Made by a program: the position numbers and the translations under genes
Notes under the pieces: model-generated
What the model was told of the DNA's origin: nothing
Seen by the model: only the letters and a program-made list of their open reading frames with translations
The model's database searches: none
Shown: piece after piece, positions 1 to 6,101 of the stretch
How positions within the stretch are numbered: position 1 is the first letter of the stretch
How the letters are laid out: each line of letters opens with the position of its first letter
NCBI GenBank assembly: GCA_900316925.1
Contig: ONEU01000138.1
Span: 1 to 11,037, forward strand
Source of the DNA: an uncultured Eubacteriales bacterium
Lineage (GTDB): Bacteria; Bacillota; Clostridia; Oscillospirales; Acutalibacteraceae
DNA: 11,037 nucleotides
Direction of reading: 5' to 3'

Positions 1-164
1 TGGTCAACAATGATGAAAAGTTAGTGTTTATCGATTGCTGCAGGGTTTATCCCTCAGCGAATTTTGGAAAGGGGTTCGGGGAAAACCATTTTTTCGCCAG
101 AAAAAGGTTTTCTCCGGGAAGTGGCAGGTCAAAATTGATTTCCGTGCGAAGTCGCTGCTGTGTA

Positions 165-193
165 TTGACAAAAGGGGAGGTGGGAGATATAAT
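165..193 (+). promoter_or_regulatory. Consensus sigma-A promoter for the tetR-flavoprotein unit
   Basis: The -35 box TTGACA (165-170) and the -10 box TATAAT (188-193) both match the consensus exactly, with an ideal 17-base spacer. Transcription should begin near position 200. A promoter this strong normally needs a repressor, which fits the palindrome at 210-223 and the TetR gene that follows. I recognise nothing in bases 1-164 upstream. Confidence 0.85.
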
Positions 194-209
194 AAGGAAT
201 AGATAACAG

Positions 210-223
210 ATGTTACATAACAT
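210..223 (+). promoter_or_regulatory. Candidate operator palindrome
   Basis: ATGTTA and TAACAT form perfect 6-base arms around a central CA. The site lies about 10-23 bases after the predicted transcription start and in front of the ribosome site of the TetR gene. A protein bound here would block the start of transcription. Autoregulation by the adjacent TetR protein is inferred from position and symmetry. TetR operators are often somewhat longer than this. Confidence 0.4.
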
Positions 224-251
224 ACAGGAAATGTTGGGAGGAATAGACAGG

Positions 252-875
252 ATGCCGCCGAAGGTGAAATTTCAAAAAGAAGAGATCGTCAATGCTGCCG
301 TGGCTGTCACACGGGAAAAAGGGATCGATGCCCTGACTGCCAGAGAGGTGGCTGCCCGGCTGGGGGTGTCTACCCGGCCGATCTTTACCTATTTTGATAC
401 GATGGAGCAGCTCCGGGGGGAGGTCTACGCTTATGCCGGAAATCTGTATCGGGAGTATCTGGAGCGCGGATTGGCAGGTTCTATCCCGAATCTCGGTGTC
501 GGACAGGAGTATATCCGCTTTGCCAGGGAAGAACCGGCGCTGTTTAAGCTGGTGTTTCTCACAAAGCCGGAGGGTGCGGGAGGCGGAGCGATGAAAGCAT
601 TGCGACTCTCGCAGGATCTGGTGCGTGAATCCGTCATGCGCATCTACCGTATGGATGCCGGGACTGCCGACAGATATTTCCGTGATTTGTGGCTCGTGGC
701 CTTCAGCTTTGCGACCCTGATCGTGACGGACGATTGTCCCTATACTGACGAAGAGATCAGCGCGGTGTTTACAGAGGTGAGTCTGTCGATCTGCAAGGCG
801 TTCAAGGAGATTCCGGGACTGCCGCGGGGGGATTATGACAGGGACGCTATTTTTACGGAGCTTGTCAGCAAATAG
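252..875 (+). CDS. TetR/AcrR-family transcriptional regulator
   Basis: This 207-residue protein has the usual TetR length. Its N-terminus carries a TetR-type helix-turn-helix, roughly residues 10-55: an EIVNAA helix, then LTAREVAARLGVS, then the recognition-helix/tyrosine region ending in FTYFDTMEQL. The remainder is a helical ligand and dimerisation domain too divergent to assign an inducer. The ATG at 252 is preferred because GGGAGG lies about 10 bases upstream and MPPKVKF is a typical start for clostridial members. An in-frame ATG at 210 is unlikely: the promoter at 165-193 should start RNA near 200, which leaves no usable ribosome site, and this ATG lies inside the candidate operator. The flavoprotein gene follows 58 bases downstream and is probably co-transcribed and co-regulated. 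The regulated ligand is unknown; a redox-active or electrophilic compound is a guess from the neighbour. Confidence 0.9.
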   Translation: MPPKVKFQKEEIVNAAVAVTREKGIDALTAREVAARLGVSTRPIFTYFDTMEQLRGEVYAYAGNLYREYLERGLAGSIPNLGVGQEYIRFAREEPALFKLVFLTKPEGAGGGAMKALRLSQDLVRESVMRIYRMDAGTADRYFRDLWLVAFSFATLIVTDDCPYTDEEISAVFTEVSLSICKAFKEIPGLPRGDYDRDAIFTELVSK

Positions 876-933
876 ACAGTCCGATATCCGCAGAAGTCCG
901 GATTATGCATTGATATTGCAGGAGGATAAAGAG

Positions 934-1626
934 ATGAAGACAGTGATTATTTCCGGTCAGAATCACAAGGGTTCAACCTATCATATTGCCCACCGTCTTG
1001 CGAAGAAGATCGGGGGAGAGACGACCGAATTTTTTTTGCCGAAGGATTTCGGTGAATTTTGCCTGGGCTGTACACAGTGTTTCACGGAGGATGAGAATAA
1101 GTGCCCCCATTATCAGAAGCTCACGCCGATCACCAATGCGCTGGATCGTGCGGACGTGATCATTCTGGCAAGTCCGGTGTATGTGTTTCATGCCACCGGT
1201 GCGATGAAGGCGCTGCTTGACCACTATGGTTACCGTTGGATGGCACACCGTCCCGAGGAAGGGATGTTCCGGAAACAGGGGGTGTGCATCAGCACGGCTG
1301 CCGGCGCCGGTATGAAATCAACAATCAAGGATATGGAGGACAGCCTGTTCAACTGGGGCGTTGCGAGGACTTACCGTTTTGGAATGGCGATTGCAGCTAC
1401 TGACTGGAACGGTGTCAGCGAAAAAAAGAAAGCGGCTATAGAGAAAACCACGGATGCCCTTGCCGGGAAGATCATCAAGAGACAGGGACGTGTGAAGCCG
1501 GGGATGAAGACGAAAGGAATGTTCTTTATCATGCACCTGCTGCAGAAAAACGGCTGGAACGAAAAGGATGTTCGGTACTGGAAGCAAAAGGGTTGGACAG
1601 AGAAAAAGCGTCCGTGGAAATCATAG
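934..1626 (+). CDS. Flavodoxin-fold NAD(P)H-dependent oxidoreductase, iron-sulfur flavoprotein-like
   Basis: This 230-residue protein starts at an ATG preceded by AGGAGG at good spacing; longer upstream frames have no ribosome site. The N-terminus (MKTVIISGQNHKGST) is the phosphate-binding first strand and loop of the flavodoxin-like/NADPH-dependent FMN reductase fold. ASPVYVFHATGAMKALLDH, near residues 79-97, is the second typical FMN-side motif. Cysteines at 43, 46, 49 and 57 give the pattern CX2CX2CX7C. That fits the compact CX2CX2CX4-7C motif which ligates a 4Fe-4S cluster in archaeal iron-sulfur flavoproteins (Isf). The protein is therefore probably a cytoplasmic electron-transfer or reductase enzyme with FMN and perhaps a cluster. 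The lysine-rich C-terminus, from about residue 180, is not recognised. Its substrate is unknown. It pairs with the upstream TetR gene as a likely regulator-target unit. Confidence 0.82.
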   Translation: MKTVIISGQNHKGSTYHIAHRLAKKIGGETTEFFLPKDFGEFCLGCTQCFTEDENKCPHYQKLTPITNALDRADVIILASPVYVFHATGAMKALLDHYGYRWMAHRPEEGMFRKQGVCISTAAGAGMKSTIKDMEDSLFNWGVARTYRFGMAIAATDWNGVSEKKKAAIEKTTDALAGKIIKRQGRVKPGMKTKGMFFIMHLLQKNGWNEKDVRYWKQKGWTEKKRPWKS

Positions 1627-1659
1627 CTCCGCACGATAGATCAAAACTGTGAAAAAAGT

Positions 1660-1703
1660 AACGGCTTTTCTTTTACGGGAAACGGTAAAAGAAAAGCCGT
1701 TTT
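1660..1703. terminator. Bidirectional intrinsic terminator
   Basis: A perfect 17-bp stem (arms 1660-1676 and 1685-1701) encloses an 8-base loop. On the plus strand it runs into TTTT. On the minus strand it is followed by a run of six T (the A run at 1652-1657). It lies between the convergent flavoprotein and Nudix genes and should end both transcripts. Confidence 0.9.
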
Positions 1704-1729
1704 ATTGTCCGGAAACGTTACGCTGCCGC

Positions 1730-2290
1730 TCATTTCCGGCACCAGATCGCACAATAGGCCTGTGTACGGGAAGCAAACATTTCGTTTTGCAGCAGCGTGG
1801 AAAGCTCGGCGCGTGTGAACCAGCGGGCCTGTATTTCCTCCATGTCGGAGTCGCTCGGACGGATCTCGCCGGATGCCACTCCGGTCACCACGACCGTTTT
1901 TTCATTGGAGAAGCCCACAGCCGAATAGCTTTCCTTCCAGATCTCGCTGATGCGTTCCAGGCGGAGGCCTGTTTCCTCCCGCAGTTCGCGGACAGCAGCC
2001 TCGGAACAGATTTCGCCTTTGTCGATCAGCCCTGCCGGAAAGTTATAGACCCACTCGCCCACGGCCATGCGGTATTCGCGGTTAAGCAGGAGCTTCTCGC
2101 CGGTCTCGTCGTGGATAATCATAACAACCGCATCGGCGCTGCCGCTGTGCAGCTCTTCAAAGCTGTTGATCGACGGATTACGGCTGATGATCTCATACTG
2201 TTTGCTTCTGCCGTTTTCTGTTTCATAGCAGAGATCGTACCGGGTAAGAAATTTTCCGCGGTGAATGATCCGGAGGTTCTGAAATTTCAT
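1730..2290 (-). CDS. Nudix hydrolase, ADP-ribose pyrophosphatase-like
   Basis: This 186-residue protein has a complete Nudix box at residues 87-109: G-x5-E-x7-REL-REETGL. It holds the metal-binding RExxEE core (R101, E102, E105, E106). NFPAG directly precedes the box, and an N-terminal beta-rich part starts MKFQNLRIIHRGKF, as in NudF-type ADP-ribose/nucleoside-diphosphate-sugar hydrolases. The family splits NDP-X substrates with Mg2+ to NMP plus X-phosphate. The exact substrate cannot be read from sequence. The ATG at 2290 has GAGGTG 7 bases upstream. The gene stands alone and is convergent with the flavoprotein gene, sharing its terminator. I found no convincing promoter in the bases upstream. 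Confidence 0.88.
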   Translation of the reverse strand: MKFQNLRIIHRGKFLTRYDLCYETENGRSKQYEIISRNPSINSFEELHSGSADAVVMIIHDETGEKLLLNREYRMAVGEWVYNFPAGLIDKGEICSEAAVRELREETGLRLERISEIWKESYSAVGFSNEKTVVVTGVASGEIRPSDSDMEEIQARWFTRAELSTLLQNEMFASRTQAYCAIWCRK

Positions 2291-2581
2291 GTCGATACAC
2301 CTCGTATAGTTTCAAAATATAAACAATGATGCACACATCCCCTGTGGATAGCGCCCTGGCAGACCGGCATCCGGCACGGTACAGCAGGGCTGTGATTGTT
2401 CTGCCACCATCACTCAGCTTTCAGTACCCGTGCCTGCTGATTGCAGTTGTAGACGAGGGTGAAACAGGCTCATGGAAGGTTAGTCGTTGCCATTCGTTTA
2501 CAATTTCGGATAATCTGTTGCTTAGTTGACAGACTGCCTCTGACTTGTCGTTTAGGCGACAGATCGGGGGTGTTTTGAATA
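2291..2581. other. Intergenic region between divergent Nudix and secreted-protein genes
   Basis: No gene is supported here. A 67-codon open frame at 2326-2529 lacks a ribosome site and any recognisable protein feature. Near the right end, TGTCG (2546-2550) and CGACA (2557-2561) form a small inverted repeat. A 15-base element starting TTAG and containing GACAGA occurs twice, at 2522-2536 and 2552-2566, 30 bases apart. Both sit just upstream of the -35 box of the secreted-protein promoter, so they could be regulator sites. The rest (2330-2520) holds no structure I can name. Confidence 0.5.
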
Positions 2582-2610
2582 TTGAGAGCTCCCTCTTACT
2601 GTGCTATCAT
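2582..2610 (+). promoter_or_regulatory. Sigma-A promoter with extended -10 for the secreted protein
   Basis: The -35 box is TTGAGA (2582-2587) and the -10 box is TATCAT (2605-2610), with a 17-base spacer and TGC directly before the -10 (extended -10). Transcription should start near 2617. The leader is then about 70 bases, A-rich, with a 5-bp hairpin (CTGCT/AGCAG, 2649-2665) ahead of the ribosome site. Confidence 0.7.
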
Positions 2611-2689
2611 ATAGACACAACAGAGATACAAAAACAAAAAAACAAAGCCTGCTGAAATCAAGCAGTATAAAATGAAGGAGAGAATCATT

Positions 2690-3478
2690 ATGAAAAAGAC
2701 AATCAGTAAAAAGGTATTCGCCACCATCCTTGCAGCCGTATGTGCTGTATCCGCCGCTTCCGCCGTATCCGCCGTGTGCATTGCAAACGCTTATTCCGCT
2801 CATAATGTGAGCGCTTCCGTTACTTTGGATTCCGCCGTTATCATCGAAAAGACATCCGGCAGCACCTTCGTGCTCCCGATGGAAGGTGAGGACTGGAACT
2901 ATTATGCAGACAGCCTGAACGTCAAGGTGTCCTGCGACTTCGATTATAACCGCAGCCTCTGCAAGTTCAAGTTTACCGCTGTGAAGCCCGGCCAGACCAA
3001 TGTGGTGCTGAAAACCCAGCTTGAGGGCGGTAATTGGGCCAATACACCGGTACGCATTATCGTAGACAGCGATCTGCGGATGAACATCGTACAGACAGGC
3101 AATACTTATCTCACCGAAAAGTCCTATTCCAAGCCGGCTGCAAGCACCACCTCTTCTTCTTCACAGAAGACAACCGAGCAGCAGGCTCCCGCCGCACAGG
3201 CAGGTACCGCAAGCTACACGCTGCAGGGCACAGACTGGACATATTATATTGACAGCCTGAACGTCAAAGTATCCTGCGACTTCGATGATAACCAGAGCCT
3301 TTGCAATTTCAGGTTTACCGCTGTGAAGCCCGGCACTACCAATGCCGTGCTGAAGACCCAGAGAGCTGACGGCAGGTGGAACAACACTCCGATCCGTGCT
3401 ACCGTCAACAGCGATATGACCGTTACCCTGCAGCAGACGGGTGATACCTATGTAACCGCTCATTCCTATACAGAGTGA
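2690..3478 (+). CDS. Secreted protein with two tandem copies of an unrecognised beta-rich domain
   Basis: The protein has 262 residues and the start has AAGGAG 9 bases upstream. The in-frame ATG at 2672 lies just before that ribosome site and is rejected. Residues 1-34 form a signal peptide: KKTISKK, a hydrophobic Ala/Val-rich core, then a likely signal peptidase I site after ANA34. No lipobox or LPxTG is seen, so it is probably released or loosely cell-associated. Two closely matching domains follow (about 69-146 and 183-260), joined by a Ser/Thr/Gln/Ala-rich linker (about 148-175). Each has W-x-YY, DSLNVKVSCDFD, FTAVKPG, a W-x-NTP segment and a VxSD strand. Each has a Cys pair (82/91 and 196/205) around a DxDxN sequence. 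The FTAVKPG-x-TN-x-VLKT stretch faintly recalls chagasin-like (I42) inhibitors or other Ig-like folds, but their key loops are absent. The function is unknown. The gene is monocistronic, between its own promoter and a strong terminator. Confidence 0.85.
   Translation: MKKTISKKVFATILAAVCAVSAASAVSAVCIANAYSAHNVSASVTLDSAVIIEKTSGSTFVLPMEGEDWNYYADSLNVKVSCDFDYNRSLCKFKFTAVKPGQTNVVLKTQLEGGNWANTPVRIIVDSDLRMNIVQTGNTYLTEKSYSKPAASTTSSSSQKTTEQQAPAAQAGTASYTLQGTDWTYYIDSLNVKVSCDFDDNQSLCNFRFTAVKPGTTNAVLKTQRADGRWNNTPIRATVNSDMTVTLQQTGDTYVTAHSYTE
2894..3469 (+). repeat. Intragenic duplication, two ~234-bp copies offset by 342 bp
   Basis: Copy 1 (about 2894-3127) and copy 2 (about 3236-3469) encode the two domains of the secreted protein. 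Some stretches are nearly identical at the DNA level, including third codon positions, for example around 2911-2945 against 3253-3287. The 21-base stretch encoding FTAVKPG is the same in both. Other parts, such as after the NTP motif, have diverged in protein sequence. This suggests duplication inside the gene, or gene conversion, with selection on the shared core. Confidence 0.8.
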
Positions 3479-3588
3479 TGTCCTTCCAGGGGAAGGAACC
3501 TGGCTCACATCCTCCTGCTTCTTCACGGACGCGATATCCGGTAAGGAGCATCCAATAAAAACAAGGGGGTTTGTTCATCTCCATTTTT

Positions 3589-3644
3589 GAAAATCGTCTT
3601 TTCTGACCGGATCAGTTGTCAGAAAAGACGATTTTCCTTTTTTT
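3589..3644 (+). terminator. Strong intrinsic terminator of the secreted-protein gene
   Basis: A perfect 19-bp stem (3589-3607 with 3618-3636) has a 10-base loop and is followed by seven T (3638-3644). The T run is on the plus strand only, so it acts on transcripts from the secreted-protein gene ending at 3478. Confidence 0.92.
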
Positions 3645-3845
3645 AAAACAATAGCCTCTCCTGTTACAAACCGGACGGTTCCGTGTGAATGTGGTATCCT
3701 GTAAGAAAGAATATCCGGATTTTCAAATAGTTTCCTGTGTAATATTCGTGCCTGATTTTTCCGGAATGGGTTCACGGACATTCTGCCGACAGTTTTCGGG
3801 GCGGGGCGAAAAGCACGATGAAATATTCTTGCACAGAATCAACAG

Positions 3846-3877
3846 CACTCTCCTGCGGGATAACAGGAGAGTGTTTT
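3846..3877. terminator. Hairpin downstream of thiC, possible terminator
   Basis: A perfect 10-bp stem (CACTCTCCTG, 3846-3855, with its complement at 3864-3873) has an 8-base loop. TTTT follows on the plus strand. On the minus strand, the direction of the thiamine operon, the flank is not U-rich. It may still mark the 3' end of the operon mRNA, or it may stop plus-strand transcription from running antisense into thiC. Confidence 0.6.
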
Positions 3878-3888
3878 GATCTGGGTGA

Positions 3889-5202
3889 TTATTTTTCGGT
3901 GCAGAATTCGACGGTCTTTCCTTCCAGGATCATATTGGTGGTCCTGACAGCGCACATCTTTCCGCACATGGAACAGGTATGTCTGTCGGCGGGAGGTGTG
4001 CTCTCGAAATAATCTCTTGCCTTTTCGGGATCAACAGCGACCTTGAACATCTCTTCCCAGTCAACCTTATGGCGTGCTTCTGCCATTTCATTGTCCTTGT
4101 CTCTGGCGTGGGGCACACCCTTGGCAATATCAGCGGCATGAGCAGCAATCCGGCTTGCAATGATGCCCTCCTTCACGTCGTTCAGATCAGGCAGTCTCAG
4201 GTGCTCGGCGGGAGTGACATAGCACAGGAAGTCGGCACCGCTGGCGGCAGCAATGGCTCCGCCGATGGCAGAGGTGATGTGGTCATAGCCGGGGAAGATA
4301 TCGGTCACCAGCGGACCGAGAACATAGAACGGTGCATTGTGGCAGAGACGCTTCTGCAGCTTCATGTTGGCGGCAATCTCGTTCATGGCCATGTGTCCGG
4401 GACCCTCCACCATGACCTGTACATTTCTGCTCCAGGCTCTCTCGGTGAGGGCGCCCAGCTCGATCAGCTCGGAAATCTGTCCGGCATCGGTGGCGTCGTC
4501 GATACAACCGGGGCGCAGGGCATCTCCCAGGCTGATGGTGACATCAAATTCCTCAAGGATGTCCAGTACCTTGTCATAATACTCATAGAAGGGGTTCTCG
4601 TTTCCGGTCATCATCATCCAGGCAAACAGCAGGGAGCCGCCCCGGGAGACGATATTCATCTTCCGCTTGTCACGCATAAAGGCTTCCACGGCACGGCGGT
4701 TGATACCGGCATGGATCGTCATAAAGTCAACGCCCTCTTCGGCATGGGCACGGACAACCTTGAGGAAATCCTCTGCGGTGATCTCCAGCAGATCCTTCTC
4801 CAGATAGCCGATGGCGTCATACATGGGAACGGTGCCGATCATGGCAGGGGATTTTTCGATCAGTGCCTGGCGGAAGGTATTGGTCTTGCCGTAGTTGCTC
4901 AGGTCCATGATAGCCTCTGCGCCGAATTTCAGCGCCATGTCCACCTTCTGCATTTCAACGCCGTAATCCTTGAAGTCACCGGAAATACCCAGGTTGACAT
5001 TGATCTTCGTTCTCATGCCGGCGCCGATGCCCTCCGGAGAGATCGACTTATGGTTGATGTTGCAGGGGATAGCCACCTCGCCCTTGGCGACGGACTCCAT
5101 GACCTTCTCGGGGGTGGTGTACTCCTTCTCGGCAACGATTTTCATTTCAGGGGTGATAATGCCTTTTTTGGCGGCTTCCATCTGTGTTTTGTAGTTTCTC
5201 AT
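3889..5202 (-). CDS. thiC: Phosphomethylpyrimidine synthase ThiC (short type)
   Basis: ThiC is a radical-SAM enzyme that rearranges aminoimidazole ribotide (from purine synthesis) into HMP phosphate, the pyrimidine half of thiamine. The 437-residue protein is the short form, about 430 residues, common in clostridia and archaea; enterobacterial ThiC has about 630. Core signatures are AIPCNINHKSISPEGIGAGM (about 44-63), the KINVNLG segment, MTIHAGI, SLGDALRPG, VEGPGHM and the YVTPAEHL stretch. The C-terminal cluster ligands are C410, C413 and C417 (CSMCGKMC, a CX2CX3C spacing). E. coli-type enzymes have CX2CX4C. The cluster is oxygen-sensitive, which fits an anaerobe. The start is ATG with an AAAGGA ribosome site inside the 15-base gap after thiD. 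It is the last gene of the operon. Confidence 0.97.
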   Translation of the reverse strand: MRNYKTQMEAAKKGIITPEMKIVAEKEYTTPEKVMESVAKGEVAIPCNINHKSISPEGIGAGMRTKINVNLGISGDFKDYGVEMQKVDMALKFGAEAIMDLSNYGKTNTFRQALIEKSPAMIGTVPMYDAIGYLEKDLLEITAEDFLKVVRAHAEEGVDFMTIHAGINRRAVEAFMRDKRKMNIVSRGGSLLFAWMMMTGNENPFYEYYDKVLDILEEFDVTISLGDALRPGCIDDATDAGQISELIELGALTERAWSRNVQVMVEGPGHMAMNEIAANMKLQKRLCHNAPFYVLGPLVTDIFPGYDHITSAIGGAIAAASGADFLCYVTPAEHLRLPDLNDVKEGIIASRIAAHAADIAKGVPHARDKDNEMAEARHKVDWEEMFKVAVDPEKARDYFESTPPADRHTCSMCGKMCAVRTTNMILEGKTVEFCTEK

Positions 5203-5217
5203 GTGTGATTGTTCCTT

Positions 5218-6024
5218 TCAAGCAAATTCGTTTTTGAACTGACCGTGATAATCGAATCCGTGATCCATCGGACCGGAGCCCTTGCCCAGGTCGAGCATGG
5301 CTGCCAGAGCGCCGGAGATATACGCTTTCGCTCTTCTGACCGCTTCCTCTATGGGATAGCCCTTGGCAAGATTGGCAGCAATGGCGGAAGAGAGGGTGCA
5401 GCCGGTTCCGTGGGTATTGGGATTGTCGATACGCTCCCCTTCAAAGGGGGTGATATTTCCGTCACGGCAGAGAATATCCGTAGCGTCGCTGATGCAGTGG
5501 CCGCCCTTGACCAGTACGGCGACACCGTATCGGCGGCAAATGGTTTCTGCGGCAAGTGTCATGCTGTCCCGATCGGTGATTTCCTGTCCGGAAAGCACCC
5601 CGGCTTCGGGGATATTGGGAGTGATAACTGCCGCCAGGGGCAGCAGTTTTTCTTTCAGCGCCTGTACCGCATCTTCTGCGATCAGTCTTGCCCCGCTGGT
5701 GGCTACCATGACGGGGTCTACCACGATATTCGCTGCCTGATAAAAGGTCAGTCGTTCGGCGATGACTTCGATCAGGGCCGTTGACGATACCATCCCGATC
5801 TTGACGGCATCGGGGCGGATATCCTCAAAAACCGCATCGATCTGGTGCCCCAAGAATTCCGGCGAAACCTCGTATACGGCACGCACCCCGGTGGTGTTCT
5901 GTGCTGTCAGTGCTGTGACGGCACTCATGGCATAGACACCGTTGAGGGTGATCGTCTTGATATCTGCTTGAATACCGGCGCCTCCGCAGGAATCGCTTCC
6001 TGCGATTGATAATGCTGTTTTCAT
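5218..6024 (-). CDS. thiD: HMP / HMP-phosphate kinase ThiD
   Basis: ThiD phosphorylates hydroxymethylpyrimidine and then its monophosphate, giving HMP-PP for ThiE. The 268-residue protein is typical ribokinase-like ThiD. SIAGSDSCGGAGIQAD (about 6-21) binds the pyrimidine, KIGMV lies near 75-79, DPVMVATSG near 103-111, and HGTGCTLSSAIA (205-216) carries the anion hole and C209. The catalytic base is expected in the DNPNTHGTGC region. The start at 6024 has AGAGGAG about 7 bases upstream; the eight-codon longer frame is not needed. It lies 77 bases after thiE and 15 bases before thiC. It is a single-domain ThiD, not fused to ThiE as in some clostridia. Confidence 0.96.
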   Translation of the reverse strand: MKTALSIAGSDSCGGAGIQADIKTITLNGVYAMSAVTALTAQNTTGVRAVYEVSPEFLGHQIDAVFEDIRPDAVKIGMVSSTALIEVIAERLTFYQAANIVVDPVMVATSGARLIAEDAVQALKEKLLPLAAVITPNIPEAGVLSGQEITDRDSMTLAAETICRRYGVAVLVKGGHCISDATDILCRDGNITPFEGERIDNPNTHGTGCTLSSAIAANLAKGYPIEEAVRRAKAYISGALAAMLDLGKGSGPMDHGFDYHGQFKNEFA

Positions 6025-6101
6025 GTGATGACTCCTCTTTACACGCATTATTTTTATAAAGCGACAGAAAGTGGTGTCCCCGATCTGCCGCTGATGGGGT
6101 A

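Larger units (their letters stand above)
3479..3888. other. Intergenic region between the secreted-protein gene and the end of thiC
   Basis: No gene is supported. The region holds the strong terminator at 3589-3644, a small palindrome AACCG-GA-CGGTT at about 3668-3679, a 6-bp hairpin TTTTCG/CGAAAA at 3793-3812, and the hairpin at 3846-3877. Short open frames here, such as the minus-strand one at 3575-3781, overlap these structures and lack ribosome sites. Confidence 0.5.

Noticed and set aside
1649..2329. Plus-strand open frame of 226 codons opposite the Nudix gene
   Set aside because: It starts inside the terminator hairpin and runs antisense to a gene with a complete Nudix box.
2326..2529. 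Possible small gene of 67 codons in the intergenic region
   Set aside because: It has no ribosome site, promoter, signal peptide or family likeness, and ends just where the promoter-proximal repeats begin.
2690..2791. Lipoprotein signal in the secreted protein
   Set aside because: The only late cysteine (C30) is preceded by SAV, which does not fit a lipobox with a small residue at -1. ANA34 is a better signal peptidase I site.
3575..3781. Minus-strand open frame of 68 codons
   Set aside because: It overlaps the strong terminator stem, whose inverted repeat creates part of the frame, and lacks a ribosome site.
3979..5208. Long plus-strand open frame (409 codons) opposite thiC
   Set aside because: It is an antisense shadow of thiC with no ribosome site and no recognisable motif. 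The minus strand encodes an unmistakable ThiC.
6025..6101. A second TPP riboswitch or promoter before thiD
   Set aside because: The 77-base gap has no CUGAGA or GUAGGGA blocks, no terminator and no convincing -35/-10 pair. It looks like a simple intra-operon spacer.
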